Source: Haematococcus lacustris
Lineage: Eukaryota; Chlorophyta; Chlorophyceae; Chlamydomonadales; Haematococcaceae
DNA length: 64,000 bases
Assembly: GCA_030144725.1 (NCBI GenBank)
Contig: JASKMD010000018.1
Span: forward strand, 5,441,552 to 5,505,551
Reading direction: 5' to 3'
Shown here: in pieces, positions 44,059 through 54,373 of the stretch
How the letters are laid out: each line of letters opens with the position of its first letter
How positions within the stretch are numbered: the stretch's first letter is position 1
Translations under genes and position numbers: made by a program
Notes under the pieces: model-generated
Told to the model about the DNA's origin: nothing
The model's input: only the letters and a program-made list of their open reading frames with translations
Database searches by the model: none

Positions 44059-45029
44059 CGCTAACGTTGTGCTGCTCCGTGTTGCACAATATTGTCTTCT
44101 TGTTTGCTCTTACCTCGGTCTTACCTTGCAGGGGGAGTGGGGCTAAAATGTAAACTGTAGGCTGCGACTGCGTGGCGTTGCGTGCTTGGGCTGCATGCGA
44201 GACAAGCTGCGAGTTACTTTGTAATGCGTGGCGTGGAAATGTCTGCGAGGTGGAAAAACGGCTGTTGGTGAGATCCGAACTGCTAGCTGCGTCTGAGGCT
44301 CGCGTCTTCGAAGTTATCTGCAAGGCGGACTGTTGGCTGGGTGACCATCGCAGACGCCATTGCAACCTGCGCAGATTGTTGTATTACACTGGACGCGCAC
44401 ACACAACACTTGCGCGCAACCCTCGACAACGTCACAAAACTGCAGATCGGCATGCAAGAGAGACATGTGAAATAGTGTACTCTTGCACTGAACACGACGT
44501 AGCCAAACAGCGAAGCAGCTCGTCAACTTCACAGCTGAACCGCAGCCGTAGCTAGCGGCAGCTACAAACTCTGCCTTGAGGATAAGCATAGAAACTCAGC
44601 CTCGCAGCCTTGCAGCCGCACTTTGCGGCCCCCACCTAGGTAGCCACGCGGGAGCCACCACGCCAACACTCGCCAGCACTTGTAGACAACGCTTGCAGAC
44701 ATCGCAGCAGCTAGTTGAAGCAACGCGACGCAGCTAGCCGCTCGTCTATCAGGTTTACTCGCAGCCAACTCCGCATCCAACTCCGCAGCCACACGGCTCA
44801 GTGCCTCGCAGCCAACTCGTAGCCAACTCTGCAGCCAACTCCCCAGCTGCACGGCACAGTACCTCGCAAAGAGTCTCGAATGGAGTCCCACCACACAACC
44901 TCGCTGCCAACTCCGCAGCCACACGGCACACTACTTCGCACCGCAACGCTACGCAGCGAGGTAATGTAATGTTCTTGTAATGTACCAAGTCTTTGCAAAG
45001 GTGAGCATGGAGCAACATGGAGGAGTACG

Positions 45030-45105
45030 GTGAGTGGCCGGACCCCGCCTTTTGGTGGCTCTCATTACACAACCTCATCGTGAGCATGCCCCATGTTTGC
45101 TGCAG
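45030..45105 (+). other. Intron-like module 4
   Basis: 76 bases on the plus strand, GTGAGTGG ... TTTGCTGCAG, then GTCTGACGG. Inverse counterpart of modules 2 and 3. Confidence 0.45.
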
Positions 45106-45624
45106 GTCTGACGGATACACCTGGAACCTTTCCCTCCCCCTCCTTCTTCAAATCACCACAATCGCCTTCCCTCCCTCCCTCCCTCCCTCCCTCCTGCCCT
45201 CCCTGTACAAGTCTCTACAGGTGGCTACAGGTCCTCTTACCCCCCTATCTATGCAACCACCCCCTCCAAGATCGTCAATACACGTACCCCTCCCCCAGGC
45301 CTACCCTGTCTCCCTCCCTCCCCTTTCCCTACCCAGTCACCCGGTCACCATCCCCCCCCCCACTTCCCCCCTCACCTCCACCCTGACATCCCAGCCCCCT
45401 CCCTTACCCCAGCAGCCCCATCCCAGCCCCTCTCCTTATTTTAGCAACCAGAAGAGAGCCCACCCCAACCTTGACGTTGTACCCTACCCTGGCTCTTGCA
45501 CCTCCACCTAATAACCCCACTTTACCTTCTGCACCACAAACGTAAGACCAAGGTAAGTAGCGAGGACACGACATGGCGCGTATTCCTTTTCACAACATCC
45601 CATCCTATTAGCCCTTCATGCCAG

Positions 45625-45713
45625 GTGAGTGCCTCCGTCATGCAATACGTGACAGCTAGCTTCCCAGGATGTTATGCATGCCTGATTGTAAGCACGCTCC
45701 ATGCTTGCTGCAG
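45625..45713 (+). other. Intron-like module 5
   Basis: 89 bases on the plus strand, GTGAGTGCC ... CTTGCTGCAG, then GTCCATACTC. A further acceptor-like half module (GTGTGTTTGCTGCAG) ends at 45935. Confidence 0.4.
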
Positions 45714-46423
45714 GTCCATACTCCCGCCTATACTTCCTCCCCGTGCCTCCTTCCCCCTTCCCTACCCCGTCCCACCACCTCCACTTCCACCCCTCTCCAC
45801 CCCCCACTTCCCCCCTCCCCGTCACCTCCCCCCTGACGTCCCAGCAGCCAGGAGCCTTCGTTGATGGCCCTTATCACCAAGCCTTATCACCTTATCGCCT
45901 CCCCTCACCGCTGGCATGCCGTGTGTTTGCTGCAGGTTGTACAGTCACACTTACCTCCCTTCTCCCTCCCCCCCACCCCCCTTCTCCTTTCCCATACCCA
46001 CCAGGTGCTACCACCATGTACTACCACCTTCCAGTCTATCACCCTCCCATCCCCTCTCCACATCTCTCCTCGCCCGCCCGCCCTCCTGCCACCACCACCC
46101 ACCACCACCTTCCTCCCCCCAATACCCCCTCCTCCCCTCGCCTTGCCTCCCCACCTACCCCAACCCACCACACCCCTCTGCCTTGGAAGGAAGCGCAACA
46201 ATCACCCGCAGCACACCTAGCTGCCACATGCCAATGGATAATGGCAGTGGCATTATCACCACACATGAATTGAGTACAGCCAAAGCATAAGTCAAGCCAA
46301 AGTCCAAGATGGTTTAAAAAGCACTAAAATGAAAGCACTATGTTGTAAAGCACCATATTGTACAGCATTATGATGTCAGCTGAAGATAGACAGTAGTACA
46401 AACGTTGTAATTGTAAGAGAGCA

Positions 46424-48226
46424 GGTGCCACATGGTACCAGAGCAGGTGCCACATGGTACCAGAGCAGGTAACCATGGCTGCAGCGCTGGAGCCACATGG
46501 CTGCAGAGCAGGTACCATGTGTTCCAGCGGTGGAGCCACATGGCTGCAGCGCTGGAGTTATGAGGCTTCAGCGGTGGAGCTACATGGCTGCAGCGCTGGA
46601 GCCACATGGTTTCAGCGGTGGAGCCATGTGGCTGCAGCGCTGGAGTTACATGGCTGCAGCGCTGAAGTCAGCTAGCTGCAGCGCTGGAGCCATACTGCTG
46701 CAGCGCTGGAGCCACATAGTTTCAGCGGTGGAGCTAGTGGTTTCAGCGCTGAAGCCACATGGCTTCAGCGGTGGAGCTACATGGCTGCAGCACTGGAGCC
46801 ACATGGTTTCAGCGGTGGAGCCACATGGTTTCAGCGGTGGAGCTAGTGGTTTCAGCGCTGAAGCCACATGGCTTCAGCGGTGGAGCTACATGGTTGCAGC
46901 GCTGGAGCCACATGGTTTCAGCGGTGGAGCCATGTGGCTGTAGCGCTGGAGTTATGAGGCTTCAGCGGTGGAGCTACATGGCTGCAGCGCTGGAGCCACA
47001 TGGTTTCAGCGGTGGAGCCATGTGGCTGCAGCGCTGGAGTTATGAGGCTTCAGCGGTGGAGCTACATGGCTGCAGCGCTGGAGCCACATGGTTTCAGCGG
47101 TGGAGCCATGTGGCTGCAGCGCTGGAGTTACATGGCTGCAGCGCTGAAGTCAGCTAGCTGCAGCGCTGGAGCTATACTGCTGCAGCGCTGGAGCCACATG
47201 GTTTCAGCGGTGGAGCTAGTGGTTTCAGCGCTGAAGCCACATGGCTTCAGCGGTGGAGCTACATGGTTTCAGCGCTGGAGCCACATGGCTGCAGCGCTGG
47301 AGTTATGAGGCTGCAGCGCTGGAGCTACATGGCTGCAGCGCTGGAGCCACATGGTTTCAGCGGTGGAGCCATGTGGCTGCAGCGCTGGAGTTACATGGCT
47401 GCAGCGCTGAAGTCAGCTAGCTGCAGCGCTGGAGCCATACTGCTGCAGCGCTGGAGCCACATGGTTTCAGCGGTGGAGCTAGTGGTTTTAGCGCTGAAGC
47501 CACATGGCTTCAGCGGTGGAGCTACATGGCTGCAGCACTGGAGCCACATGGTTTCAGCGGTGGAGCCACATGGTTTCAGCGGTGGAGCTAGTGGTTTCAG
47601 CGCTGAAGCCACATGGCTTCAGCGGTGGAGCTACATGGTTGCAGCGCTGGAGCCACATGGCTGCAGCGCTGGAGTTATGAGGCTGCAGCGCTGGAGCTAC
47701 ATGGCTGCAGCGCTGGAGCCACATGGTTTCAGCGGTGGAGCCATGTGGCTGCAGCGCTGGAGTTACATGGCTGCAGCGCTGAAGTCAGCTAGCTGCAGCG
47801 CTGGAGCCATACTGCTGCAGCGCTGGAGCCACATGGTTTCAGCGGTGGAGCTAGTGGTTTCAGCGCTGGAGCCACATGGTTTCAGCGGTGGAGCTACATG
47901 GCTGCAGCACTGGAGCCACATGGTTTCAGCGGTGGAGCCACATGGTTTCAGCGGTGGAGCTAGTGGTTTCAGCGCTGAAGCCACATGGCTTCAGCGGTGG
48001 AGCTACATGGTTGCAGCGCTGGAGCCACATGGTTTCAGCGGTGGAGCCATGCAGCTGCAGCGCTGGAGCCAATAACTACAGCGCTGAAACCACATGGCTG
48101 CAGCGCTGGAGCCACATAGCTGAAGCGCTGGAGCCATGTGGCTGCAGCGCTGGAGTCACTTGGTTGCAGAGCAGGTACTAGGGGCTCCAGCGCTGGAGCT
48201 ACATGGCTGCAGCGCTGTAGCCAGGT
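46424..48226. repeat. Minisatellite C, 22-bp units in 372-bp higher-order repeats
   Basis: About 80 units of CATGGCTGCAGCGCTGGAGCCA type, with alternates GTTTCAGCGGTGGAGCC and GAAGTCAGCTAGCTGC. Whole patterns recur every 372 bp (for example from 47391 and 47763). The core CAGCGCTG is a palindrome, and GGCTCCAGCGCTGGAGCC can form an 18-base hairpin. All frames stay open, giving false proteins on both strands. Confidence 0.92.
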
Positions 48227-48263
48227 GCTCCAGCGCTGGTTACGCTGCTAATTTGTGTGAGTG
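48227..48263 (-). repeat. Right terminal inverted repeat of the giant TIR element
   Basis: Inverse complement of 40519-40555 with one mismatch; followed by the TT target duplication. Confidence 0.85.
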
Positions 48264-48265
48264 TT

Positions 48266-49695
48266 GTTTTGATGGTGTAGGTGCCGATAGTGAAGAGGAG
48301 GATGTAGTTCACTAGACTCTCTTGTTGGTTGATGATTCTTCCCGTTTGAGTGCCAGTGTGACGGTGGGCGGCGCAAGCGGTCTCATCTTGGTGTGGTTGA
48401 CTGGTCACACTACTTTTAGTTACATGGGCTACTTCGTATGCATGTGACATGGTGCCATGGCGAGGTTCAGGGGCAAACAAGAGTGCAGGAGAGCAATCAT
48501 GTCGTAGCTCCGGTCCTTTATTACTATATGGTGCTCCTATCTTATTGAGGTCTCGATGGTTGCCCCGCAGCCGCATGTGCTGGTCACAGCCTGTTGGGTG
48601 CACCGGGCACTGAATCTGGCCAGTCCCGCTCTTTCTCCATTGCAGCTCTGCAGTGTGGATCTCCGCCCACCTGCATGTAGGGGTAGTGGTTGCTATTGTG
48701 TTTGGGGCAGTAGGTGGGGTAGTGGATGTGGCAGCACATGGTGTGGCTGGTGGGGCGGCAGATGTGGCAGCCTGTGAGGTGAGCGATGATGCATTAGGTG
48801 AGGCGCCAGGTGGTGCAGCAGGTGGCATAGTATGTGGTGCATCAGTTGGCGCAGTTGGTTGTGCATGCAGTAGGGCGTCAGGTGATGCAGTAGGTGGGGC
48901 AGCATGTGGGGTGAGTGGTAGGGGTGTAGGTGTGGCGGCAGATGGAGTGGTTTGTGGTGCTGCTGCGGGTGGGTGTGTAGATGGGGCTGCAGGTGGGGCT
49001 GTAGGTGGAGTTGCATGTGAGTCTGTAGGTGGGGCTGTGGGTGGGGCTGTAGGTGGGGCTGTAGGTGGGGCTGCAAGTGGTGCTCTGGGAGGGGCCGCAG
49101 GTGGTGCTGCAGATGGGGCATCAGGTAGGGGGGCAGGTGGGGGTGGAATGTCATGTGGTTGCCATGTAGATTCATGTTGGGCAGCTTCTAGTTGGCAGGC
49201 CTTTTGTCCATGCGGAGAGCAGTAAGCGTGTGGGTTGTGCCTCCCGGCGTATCTCACCTCAAGCTTCCGATCCGCCGATGTGTGCAGCCTCAGCTGCCAG
49301 GCTGGATGCCAGTCGTGCGGACAGGCTGCCAGCTCCCCATGCTCCGGCGTGGCGTTTACGGCGACGTGCATCCGGGGGCTGCAGGTAGGGAGCATGGTAG
49401 CATATGTTGCAATCGTTGTGGCTCTTCTTGATTTTTGATCCATGGGGCTTAGGGTGGTGGTGATTATGGCGCGTGTGTTGTGCGTGTGCTTGCGGTGTGT
49501 GTTGATAGGGGTGGGTGTGTGTCTATGCCGGGAGTGGAGGTGATTCACCGTGGTAGGGGGGGGGTCCATGGCGGCTCCAGAGGTTGACGCCTCCTCTGCC
49601 AGGGCGCCACCGGCTGTGGGCTCCTCCTTTGCTGCTGCTCGTGGCGGTGGTCCAGGCTTGCCCTTGCCGGGGGGGGGGTAGCGTGGCGGAGGCAA
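48266..49695 (-). pseudogene. LINE-D ORF1b: Pro-rich protein with Cys/His clusters
   Basis: Frame from ATG at 49695 through the right TIR boundary. It begins Pro/Gly-rich (PPPRYPPPGKGKPGPPPRAAAKEE). Next comes a Cys/His cluster (ELAACPHDWHPAWQLRLHTS...HNPHAYCSPHGQKACQ). A long low-complexity run of APP/TAPP repeats follows (about 48720-49130), then a second cluster (CRWAEIHTAELQWRKSGTGQ...CPVHPTGCDQ). The clusters may bind zinc or nucleic acid; no family recognised. It overlaps the end of ORF1 by 173 bases in another frame, joined near a C10 tract (49669-49678), so it may be the C-terminus of ORF1 after an indel or frameshift. Across the nested element it continues ~35 codons and stops in TGA overlapping the ORF2 ATG (40417-40420). 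Confidence 0.6.
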
Positions 49696-51730
49696 GGGCA
49701 GTGCCTTCAGCGATGTGGGCGGCCATGGTGTCCAAATGGGCCTTGATGGCGGCCTTGGCGGCCTCCCTGCCGCTGGGCTGGCTGTAGTAGCTGAGCATGG
49801 CCGTGATGAGGGGTGGAACCGTGTCCAGCACCTTCTGTAGAGGTGTGGGATCTGCCTCCTCCTGGGTAGCGTGCGCAGCTTTCCCTACTTGCAGGTGATG
49901 CGCGGCCAGAGGTGACATGGTCTTCATGATGCTCCCAATCTTGGGGGCAACCTCCGTGCCAGCCACCCGGTGGGCTGCTGACATGGCGGTGCTGGCCGCG
50001 GTACTCAGCTGCTGGTAGATCAGATGTGCCGCAAAGGTTGGGTAGCCCACTGGCTTACCAGGTCCCATGTGGCTGGGCGCATGACCATCCACGGTCATAT
50101 GCGTGCCAGTGGAGTCTAGAACAGGCTTGTTGGTGCTGCCTGCCTCAGCCATGACAAAGGTCAAGGCTGCTTGCTGGGCCAGGCTGCCTGGCACAAAGAT
50201 GAGCAGCTGTTTGGTACCGCTGCCGATCTGTGGCAGCTGCACGCCCGTCAGGGCGCGTATCTTGCTCCCTGAGAAGATGCCCACGTAGCGGTGTACATCT
50301 AGCTCCCCCGAGGCTGTCACAGAGGCTGCGTTGACCAGGTCCCCTCCCCCTAGAGCTGTGAGCTGTAGGTCCTTGCCCCACTTGTTGTGGTAGGCAATAG
50401 CGAGCTTCTGGATGCTGGTTGCCAGGGCCTGGGGCTGCATGGCTGCGCATGACAGGCTGAGGCTCATCCCAGTGGCTTGGCTGCTGCTGGCCGTAGCCAG
50501 CGAGAAGCTCAGCGAATCTGTGGCGTCTATCTTGATGCGCTCCAGCTGCTGGATGGCAGAGCTGATGCTGGCCTCAGCGAAGCCTATATCTAAGTAGGCA
50601 TCCACGTCCTTGATGGAGACAATGCTGCTGCACAGCAGAAAGGCGGTGTTTTGGGCATGCTCCTGCCCAACGCTGGCCTCTAGGGCCTTGCTGATGGCAT
50701 ACTGAACGTCTCCCCGGAGGCTAGAGGCCCTGTAGCCCCTTGCGTTGATGGAGCTGGGTGCCTTGGCTGCAGGTGACCCCTCTGTCATGCGGCAGTGGTA
50801 CTGGACTGACATGCGGACGGGGTGGCAGGGAGGAATGGCAATGGACAGCAGAGGCCTAGCTATCACCACGCTAGCTGGGCGACCTTGGAAGGGTCCCTGT
50901 ACGCACTGCATGTAGGAGAGGGGCCCTTTGGAGGCGATGACGGCCCCTACAAGGCCAATGAAGGCCAGGCTGCTGTGGGCCTCCTCGGGGTTGATGGTGA
51001 TGGTCACATCAAAGCTGGCTAGGTCACCCTTGCGCTCGTCCACGCTGATCGTGGCCCTCTTGATCTGAAGGGTGGTCCTGATGAACTGCTTGAGCTCCTT
51101 CATAACCTCTGCATGGCACAAGCATTGGTCTCGCATCTTGTCATAAGCAGTAATGAGCGTAGGCACCACAGGCAGTTGCATGATGTGGTGTGTATCTGTC
51201 CTATGCACATGTCCTATGCGTCCTAAGTGTGTTGCAACATGCGGTGTTCTCTTACTGTTCTTGTTGTCCTCTGTAAGGTAGATGTCTCTGATGGTCATGG
51301 CTGTGCCGAGGCGAAGGGCAGGAGTAAAGGCGGAGAAGACGGCCCCATCAGGTCCAGCATTGGCGATGCTTGCGATGATGATGTTGGCATCCTCTTCTGA
51401 CACGTTGTTCAGGTTTGGGTCGGCTGTGCGCGGTCCGCGTGGGAGGGGTGCTGCAGGTCTGGGTTTCCCGGAGGGTAAGGTGTACAGGGCTCGGACGCCC
51501 GCTGACGTGGGGTGGTTCCTTGGCAGCAGTAGGCTGCCGATAGCATAGCCCATGAGGGCTGAGTCCAGTTGCGAGTCTTTGGTCAGCCCAAAGCCTTCTA
51601 GCTCTGGCGGTTTCCCGCCTGCGATCAGGGCACCGCGTCGGATGACGGGGCTTGTTTGTGGCAGAGTGTTGTTGGGGATATCCCAAGTATAAAGGCACAA
51701 GGCCGCAGGGTGGCTTATGGCCAACGCCAT
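49523..51730 (-). CDS. LINE-D ORF1 protein (735 residues), function unknown
   Basis: Starts MALAISHPAALCLYTWD at ATG 51728-51730, the first ATG of the element, 72 bases from its 5' end. It ends at TAG 49523-49525. Uninterrupted. It is Ala/Ser-rich with a mixed alpha/beta look (FDVTITINPEEAHSSLAFIGLVGAVIASKG; DLVNAASVTASGELDVHRYVGIFSG) and ends in a basic Arg/Gly/Ser tail. No RRM, CCHC, esterase or other known ORF1 domain is visible. By position it should be the RNA-binding or particle protein of the LINE. The open frame extends upstream into array sequence (to 52129) only by chance. Confidence 0.65.
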   Translation of the reverse strand: MALAISHPAALCLYTWDIPNNTLPQTSPVIRRGALIAGGKPPELEGFGLTKDSQLDSALMGYAIGSLLLPRNHPTSAGVRALYTLPSGKPRPAAPLPRGPRTADPNLNNVSEEDANIIIASIANAGPDGAVFSAFTPALRLGTAMTIRDIYLTEDNKNSKRTPHVATHLGRIGHVHRTDTHHIMQLPVVPTLITAYDKMRDQCLCHAEVMKELKQFIRTTLQIKRATISVDERKGDLASFDVTITINPEEAHSSLAFIGLVGAVIASKGPLSYMQCVQGPFQGRPASVVIARPLLSIAIPPCHPVRMSVQYHCRMTEGSPAAKAPSSINARGYRASSLRGDVQYAISKALEASVGQEHAQNTAFLLCSSIVSIKDVDAYLDIGFAEASISSAIQQLERIKIDATDSLSFSLATASSSQATGMSLSLSCAAMQPQALATSIQKLAIAYHNKWGKDLQLTALGGGDLVNAASVTASGELDVHRYVGIFSGSKIRALTGVQLPQIGSGTKQLLIFVPGSLAQQAALTFVMAEAGSTNKPVLDSTGTHMTVDGHAPSHMGPGKPVGYPTFAAHLIYQQLSTAASTAMSAAHRVAGTEVAPKIGSIMKTMSPLAAHHLQVGKAAHATQEEADPTPLQKVLDTVPPLITAMLSYYSQPSGREAAKAAIKAHLDTMAAHIAEGTALASATLPPPRQGQAWTTATSSSKGGAHSRWRPGRGGVNLWSRHGPPPYHGESPPLPA

Positions 51731-51802
51731 GCTTGCGCGGCTTTTAGAGCCTTCTGGGCGGTGCTCAAGCTGCGGGGGGAGGGTCTCAAAAGACCAGGTC
51801 CC
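51731..51802 (-). other. LINE-D 5' leader
   Basis: 72 bases between the right target duplication and the ORF1 start, reading GGGACCTGGTCTTTTGAGAC on the minus strand. Too short for a large promoter; an internal promoter downstream of +1 would be expected for a full-length LINE. Confidence 0.6.
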
Positions 51803-54373
51803 GGCTCGACGGAGAAGGGGACGGGCCACTGCAAGGAGAGGCGAACCACTAGCTCTCCCCCCCCGCTGCGCCCTGCCCTCCCCCCTGCCTAGGTCTCCCT
51901 GCTGCCCTCTCCTCCTCCACTCCTCCTGCCCCAACCCTCCCCTCTGCCCCCTCCTGCCCTCCCCTCCGCTCCCTCCTGGACTGCTTGGCAAACCAGCCCC
52001 CCGACGCCTCGGGCCACAGCTGGTCGAAGTGGGCCGCGTCCAGCTCCGGGTCCTTTGACTTGAACCAGGTGGAGGGCACAGCGCCGCAGAGGCCCACGCG
52101 GATGTCCCTCCCCACCCGATGCCAGTCACGCTTGACGGCCGTGGTGAGGGTGGAGATGACCTCCTCCACTACCTGCATGGCCACCTGCTGTGGCTGCAGG
52201 GTTGTAGCGGCTCCTGAGCTGCGGAGGCGCCACACTGCGCCCAGATAGGCCGCGCGCAGACGGAGCCACAGCAGGCTGTCATGGGGCTGGAAGGGGGGGG
52301 GCTCGCCGCGGGTGGGGCGCCCACTGAGGAGCAGCATGGCGTCGCCCGAGGGGGGGCGGGTGCCTGTGAGGCGGCCGTACACGTCCAGCATCCACTCCCA
52401 GGCTGGCACCACGGCGGGGCAGAGTAGGAAGGCGTGGGTGAGGGTCTCCAAGAGCCACTCCTCCTTAGGCCAGGTGCCAGGCCCCTCGTCAGCTGGGTCG
52501 GCAGCCTGCCCTCCCGCCCCGCCCCCTGCGCCCCTACGCCCTCCACCTCCTCCACGCCCTCGCCCTCTGACCCCGCCCCGCCCCCTTGCCCGCCCCACTC
52601 CCCTGCCAGCCGCCCTAGCTCCTCCTTGCTCCTGCCCTTGAGCCTCCTCCTGCGCCACGTGATGCTGGGCGGGTAGAGGGCGGAGGTGGGTGGCTCGCTC
52701 CTCCGGAGTCAGCCTGTAGCTGGGCTTGTCGAGCCGGGCCACCGCTGCTGGCTCCCAGGCCACCCCTCCTCCGCCAAGAAAGCCCCTAGGGGTCCCTGCC
52801 CTGTGGGGGCTAGGGGGTAGAGGCGGCCGTTGGGGCCCACCCAGTGGGAGGGCTGGAGCATGGGGGTGCGCCGCATCACAAACCCCACCCCTGGCCCAAC
52901 CCTCAGGCGCTCCCACTCCGGCTGAGGAGGTTGCAGGCGGTCCACCATGCCCTGCGAGGGCTCGGGGAGGCAAGCCCTGACCAGGTCGGCAGCCCAGCGG
53001 GCCTCCCTTTCCAGTTGAGGGCTATGCAGGGCCTCCCTCACGTGGCGGACGTGGGTCCAACCCTGCTCAGCTGCTGCCTCCCTTGCTGCAGGGTTCATGC
53101 GGACTCGCGCGTTGTACCACAGCGGCTCTGCCAGCACCGAGAAGAAGGACTGGCTAGCGGGGGGCACCGCACGGAACAGCTTGAGCTCAGCCTGGGCCGC
53201 CACGTGAGCTTGCAGCCGCGGGCTGATGCCTCGCGAGGGGGGGGCGGTGGGGTCGGTGATGACCCACGTGCTGAGGCCGTGGGAGGGGTCTGCCAGCAGG
53301 CTGTGGGTCAGAGGCTGCCAGGGACGAACCCGGGGCGACCAGAGCTGGGCCAGCATCTTCGCCAGCATGGCCGTGCTAGTGACCCCCAGGTCGGGAAGCC
53401 CCACCCCTCCCTCCCCCCGGGGCATCACGCAGATGGCCTTGCTAGGGTAGAGGCGGCTGCTGTTGGGGCTGCGTTCCTAGGGCAGGTCTGAGGCTGCCAC
53501 AAAGCGATTGACAGCCATGGCCTGGATGGTGGAGGGCTTGACCAAAACCAGACAGCCTTGGGAGCTGCCGGTGCCAGAAGTGTAAAACACTGCCCCCGCC
53601 AGGCGGGCTTGGCCCCCGATTGGGCTTCTGCCCACTGCCACACGCTCTCCGCCCTATGGCACTCTTGAAGAGATACCACTTGCGCCGGGCTGTCAGCGGC
53701 CCAGTCAAGCAGGGCCTGCAGTTTGTGCGGTTGGGCAAGGCCCTGCACGTTGAGGGTGACTGCCAAGAACCTGGCGGCCACACCTGGGCGCTGCATGGCT
53801 AGTCCTGGCTTGCCCCCGCGCGGGCTACGCGTGTGTAGAGGAGGGTGGGTGGGCTGGGAAGGGGAGGCGGACCTGGCAAGGGAGGAGGGCCGGGGGGGGG
53901 GGGCGGGGTGGCCTCAATGCACGCCAACTTGGCCCCCGGGCGGCGCAGGCGGACCCGAGGCTCACGTGAATAGATGGCCAGCGGGGGCCGCAGGGGCAGA
54001 GGACCGAGCTGCTCGACCTCCTCCCCAAGCTGAGCTGCCTGCTCGGGCTGCTGCCGCTTAGGAACCCTCAACCTCCCCTCCCTGGGCCCTGCTGACTCAA
54101 CTATAGGGCTGTCACAAGAGGCCCCCAGCGAGCTGGCCAGGCTAGCAGAGGCCCTCCACCCTGGCCCTACCCATCCTTACAGAACTACCCACACTCACAC
54201 GAGCCTAAGCCCAGCCAGACGAACTGAAACATAGAACACCCCCCCCACCCCCTCACTCCAACCAAGACCACCTAAGCCCCCAGTCCCCTAACACCCAGAC
54301 AACCCCCCGAGGCCTAGCCCGCCCCACCCTAGGAACGCACTACGCCCCCACCAGCAACCCTGCAGCTCAGGCT
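51803..54373 (-). mobile_element. LINE-A unit U8 (2.57 kb type)
   Basis: 2571 bp. Minus-strand frames: endonuclease 53425-53796 (SLQECH at motif II), post-RT 52709-53428, and linker fused to tail 51849-52973 (EEWLL joined to ETLTHAF, first two zinc ligands lost). Begins at the right target duplication of LINE-D. Confidence 0.75.

Larger units (their letters stand above)
42666..46423. other. Central region of the giant TIR element with mirrored spacers
   Basis: On the plus strand 42900-43980 is G/A-rich and 45110-46200 is C/T-rich, so the two halves mirror each other around ~44500. Intron-like modules lie between the spacers, on the minus strand to the left and the plus strand to the right. 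The outer left part (42666-42900) has short GCTCCTGCTCTGCAGCCATA and CTG/CTGC repeats. The centre (44100-45000) contains a 127-codon plus-strand frame at 44172-44555 with no recognised domain. I see no supported gene. Confidence 0.55.
40519..48263. mobile_element. Giant non-autonomous TIR element filled with minisatellites
   Basis: The left end CACTCACACAAATTAGC (40519) and right end (48263) are inverse complements over 37 bp with one mismatch (40519-40555, 48227-48263). The duplicated target is TT (40517-40518, 48264-48265). Removing the insert joins LINE-D ORF1b in frame to a stop that overlaps the ORF2 start, which confirms the borders. The inside holds minisatellites A, B and C, a short unique stretch, and a central region of mirrored purine/pyrimidine-rich spacers with intron-like modules. 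No transposase motif is seen, so it is probably moved in trans. CACTC ends recall CACTA/EnSpm elements, but the 2-bp duplication is not typical; superfamily left open. Confidence 0.85.
30055..51802 (-). mobile_element. LINE-D: Dualen/RandI-like non-LTR retrotransposon, nearly full length
   Basis: 21.7 kb on the minus strand, of which 7.7 kb is a nested TIR element (40519-48263), leaving about 14.0 kb. It has a 72-base 5' leader, ORF1 (49523-51730), Pro-rich ORF1b (48266-49695 plus ~100 bases beyond the insert), ORF2 (40419-30162) and a 3' UTR with stem-loop and GAA/TTC tail. Presence of both an AP-type and a restriction-like endonuclease, with RNase H and a cysteine protease, is the hallmark of Dualen/RandI LINEs described from Chlamydomonas (established knowledge; identity at species level not tested). 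Defects seen: four in-frame TAG codons and one +1 frameshift in ORF2, and the nested insertion. Confidence 0.88.

Noticed and set aside
46497..48075. Long open frames (up to 270 codons) on both strands in minisatellite C
   Set aside because: Open in all frames because the 22-bp unit lacks stops; repetitive Cys/Ser/Trp peptides with no start signals or domains.
41786..48226. CRISPR-like regularly spaced repeats
   Set aside because: Units are contiguous 21-44 bp minisatellites without unique spacers, in eukaryotic DNA with no cas genes.
51803..52129. ORF1 of LINE-D starting at 52129
   Set aside because: That stretch is LINE-A array sequence outside the target duplication; the element's own first ATG is at 51728-51730.
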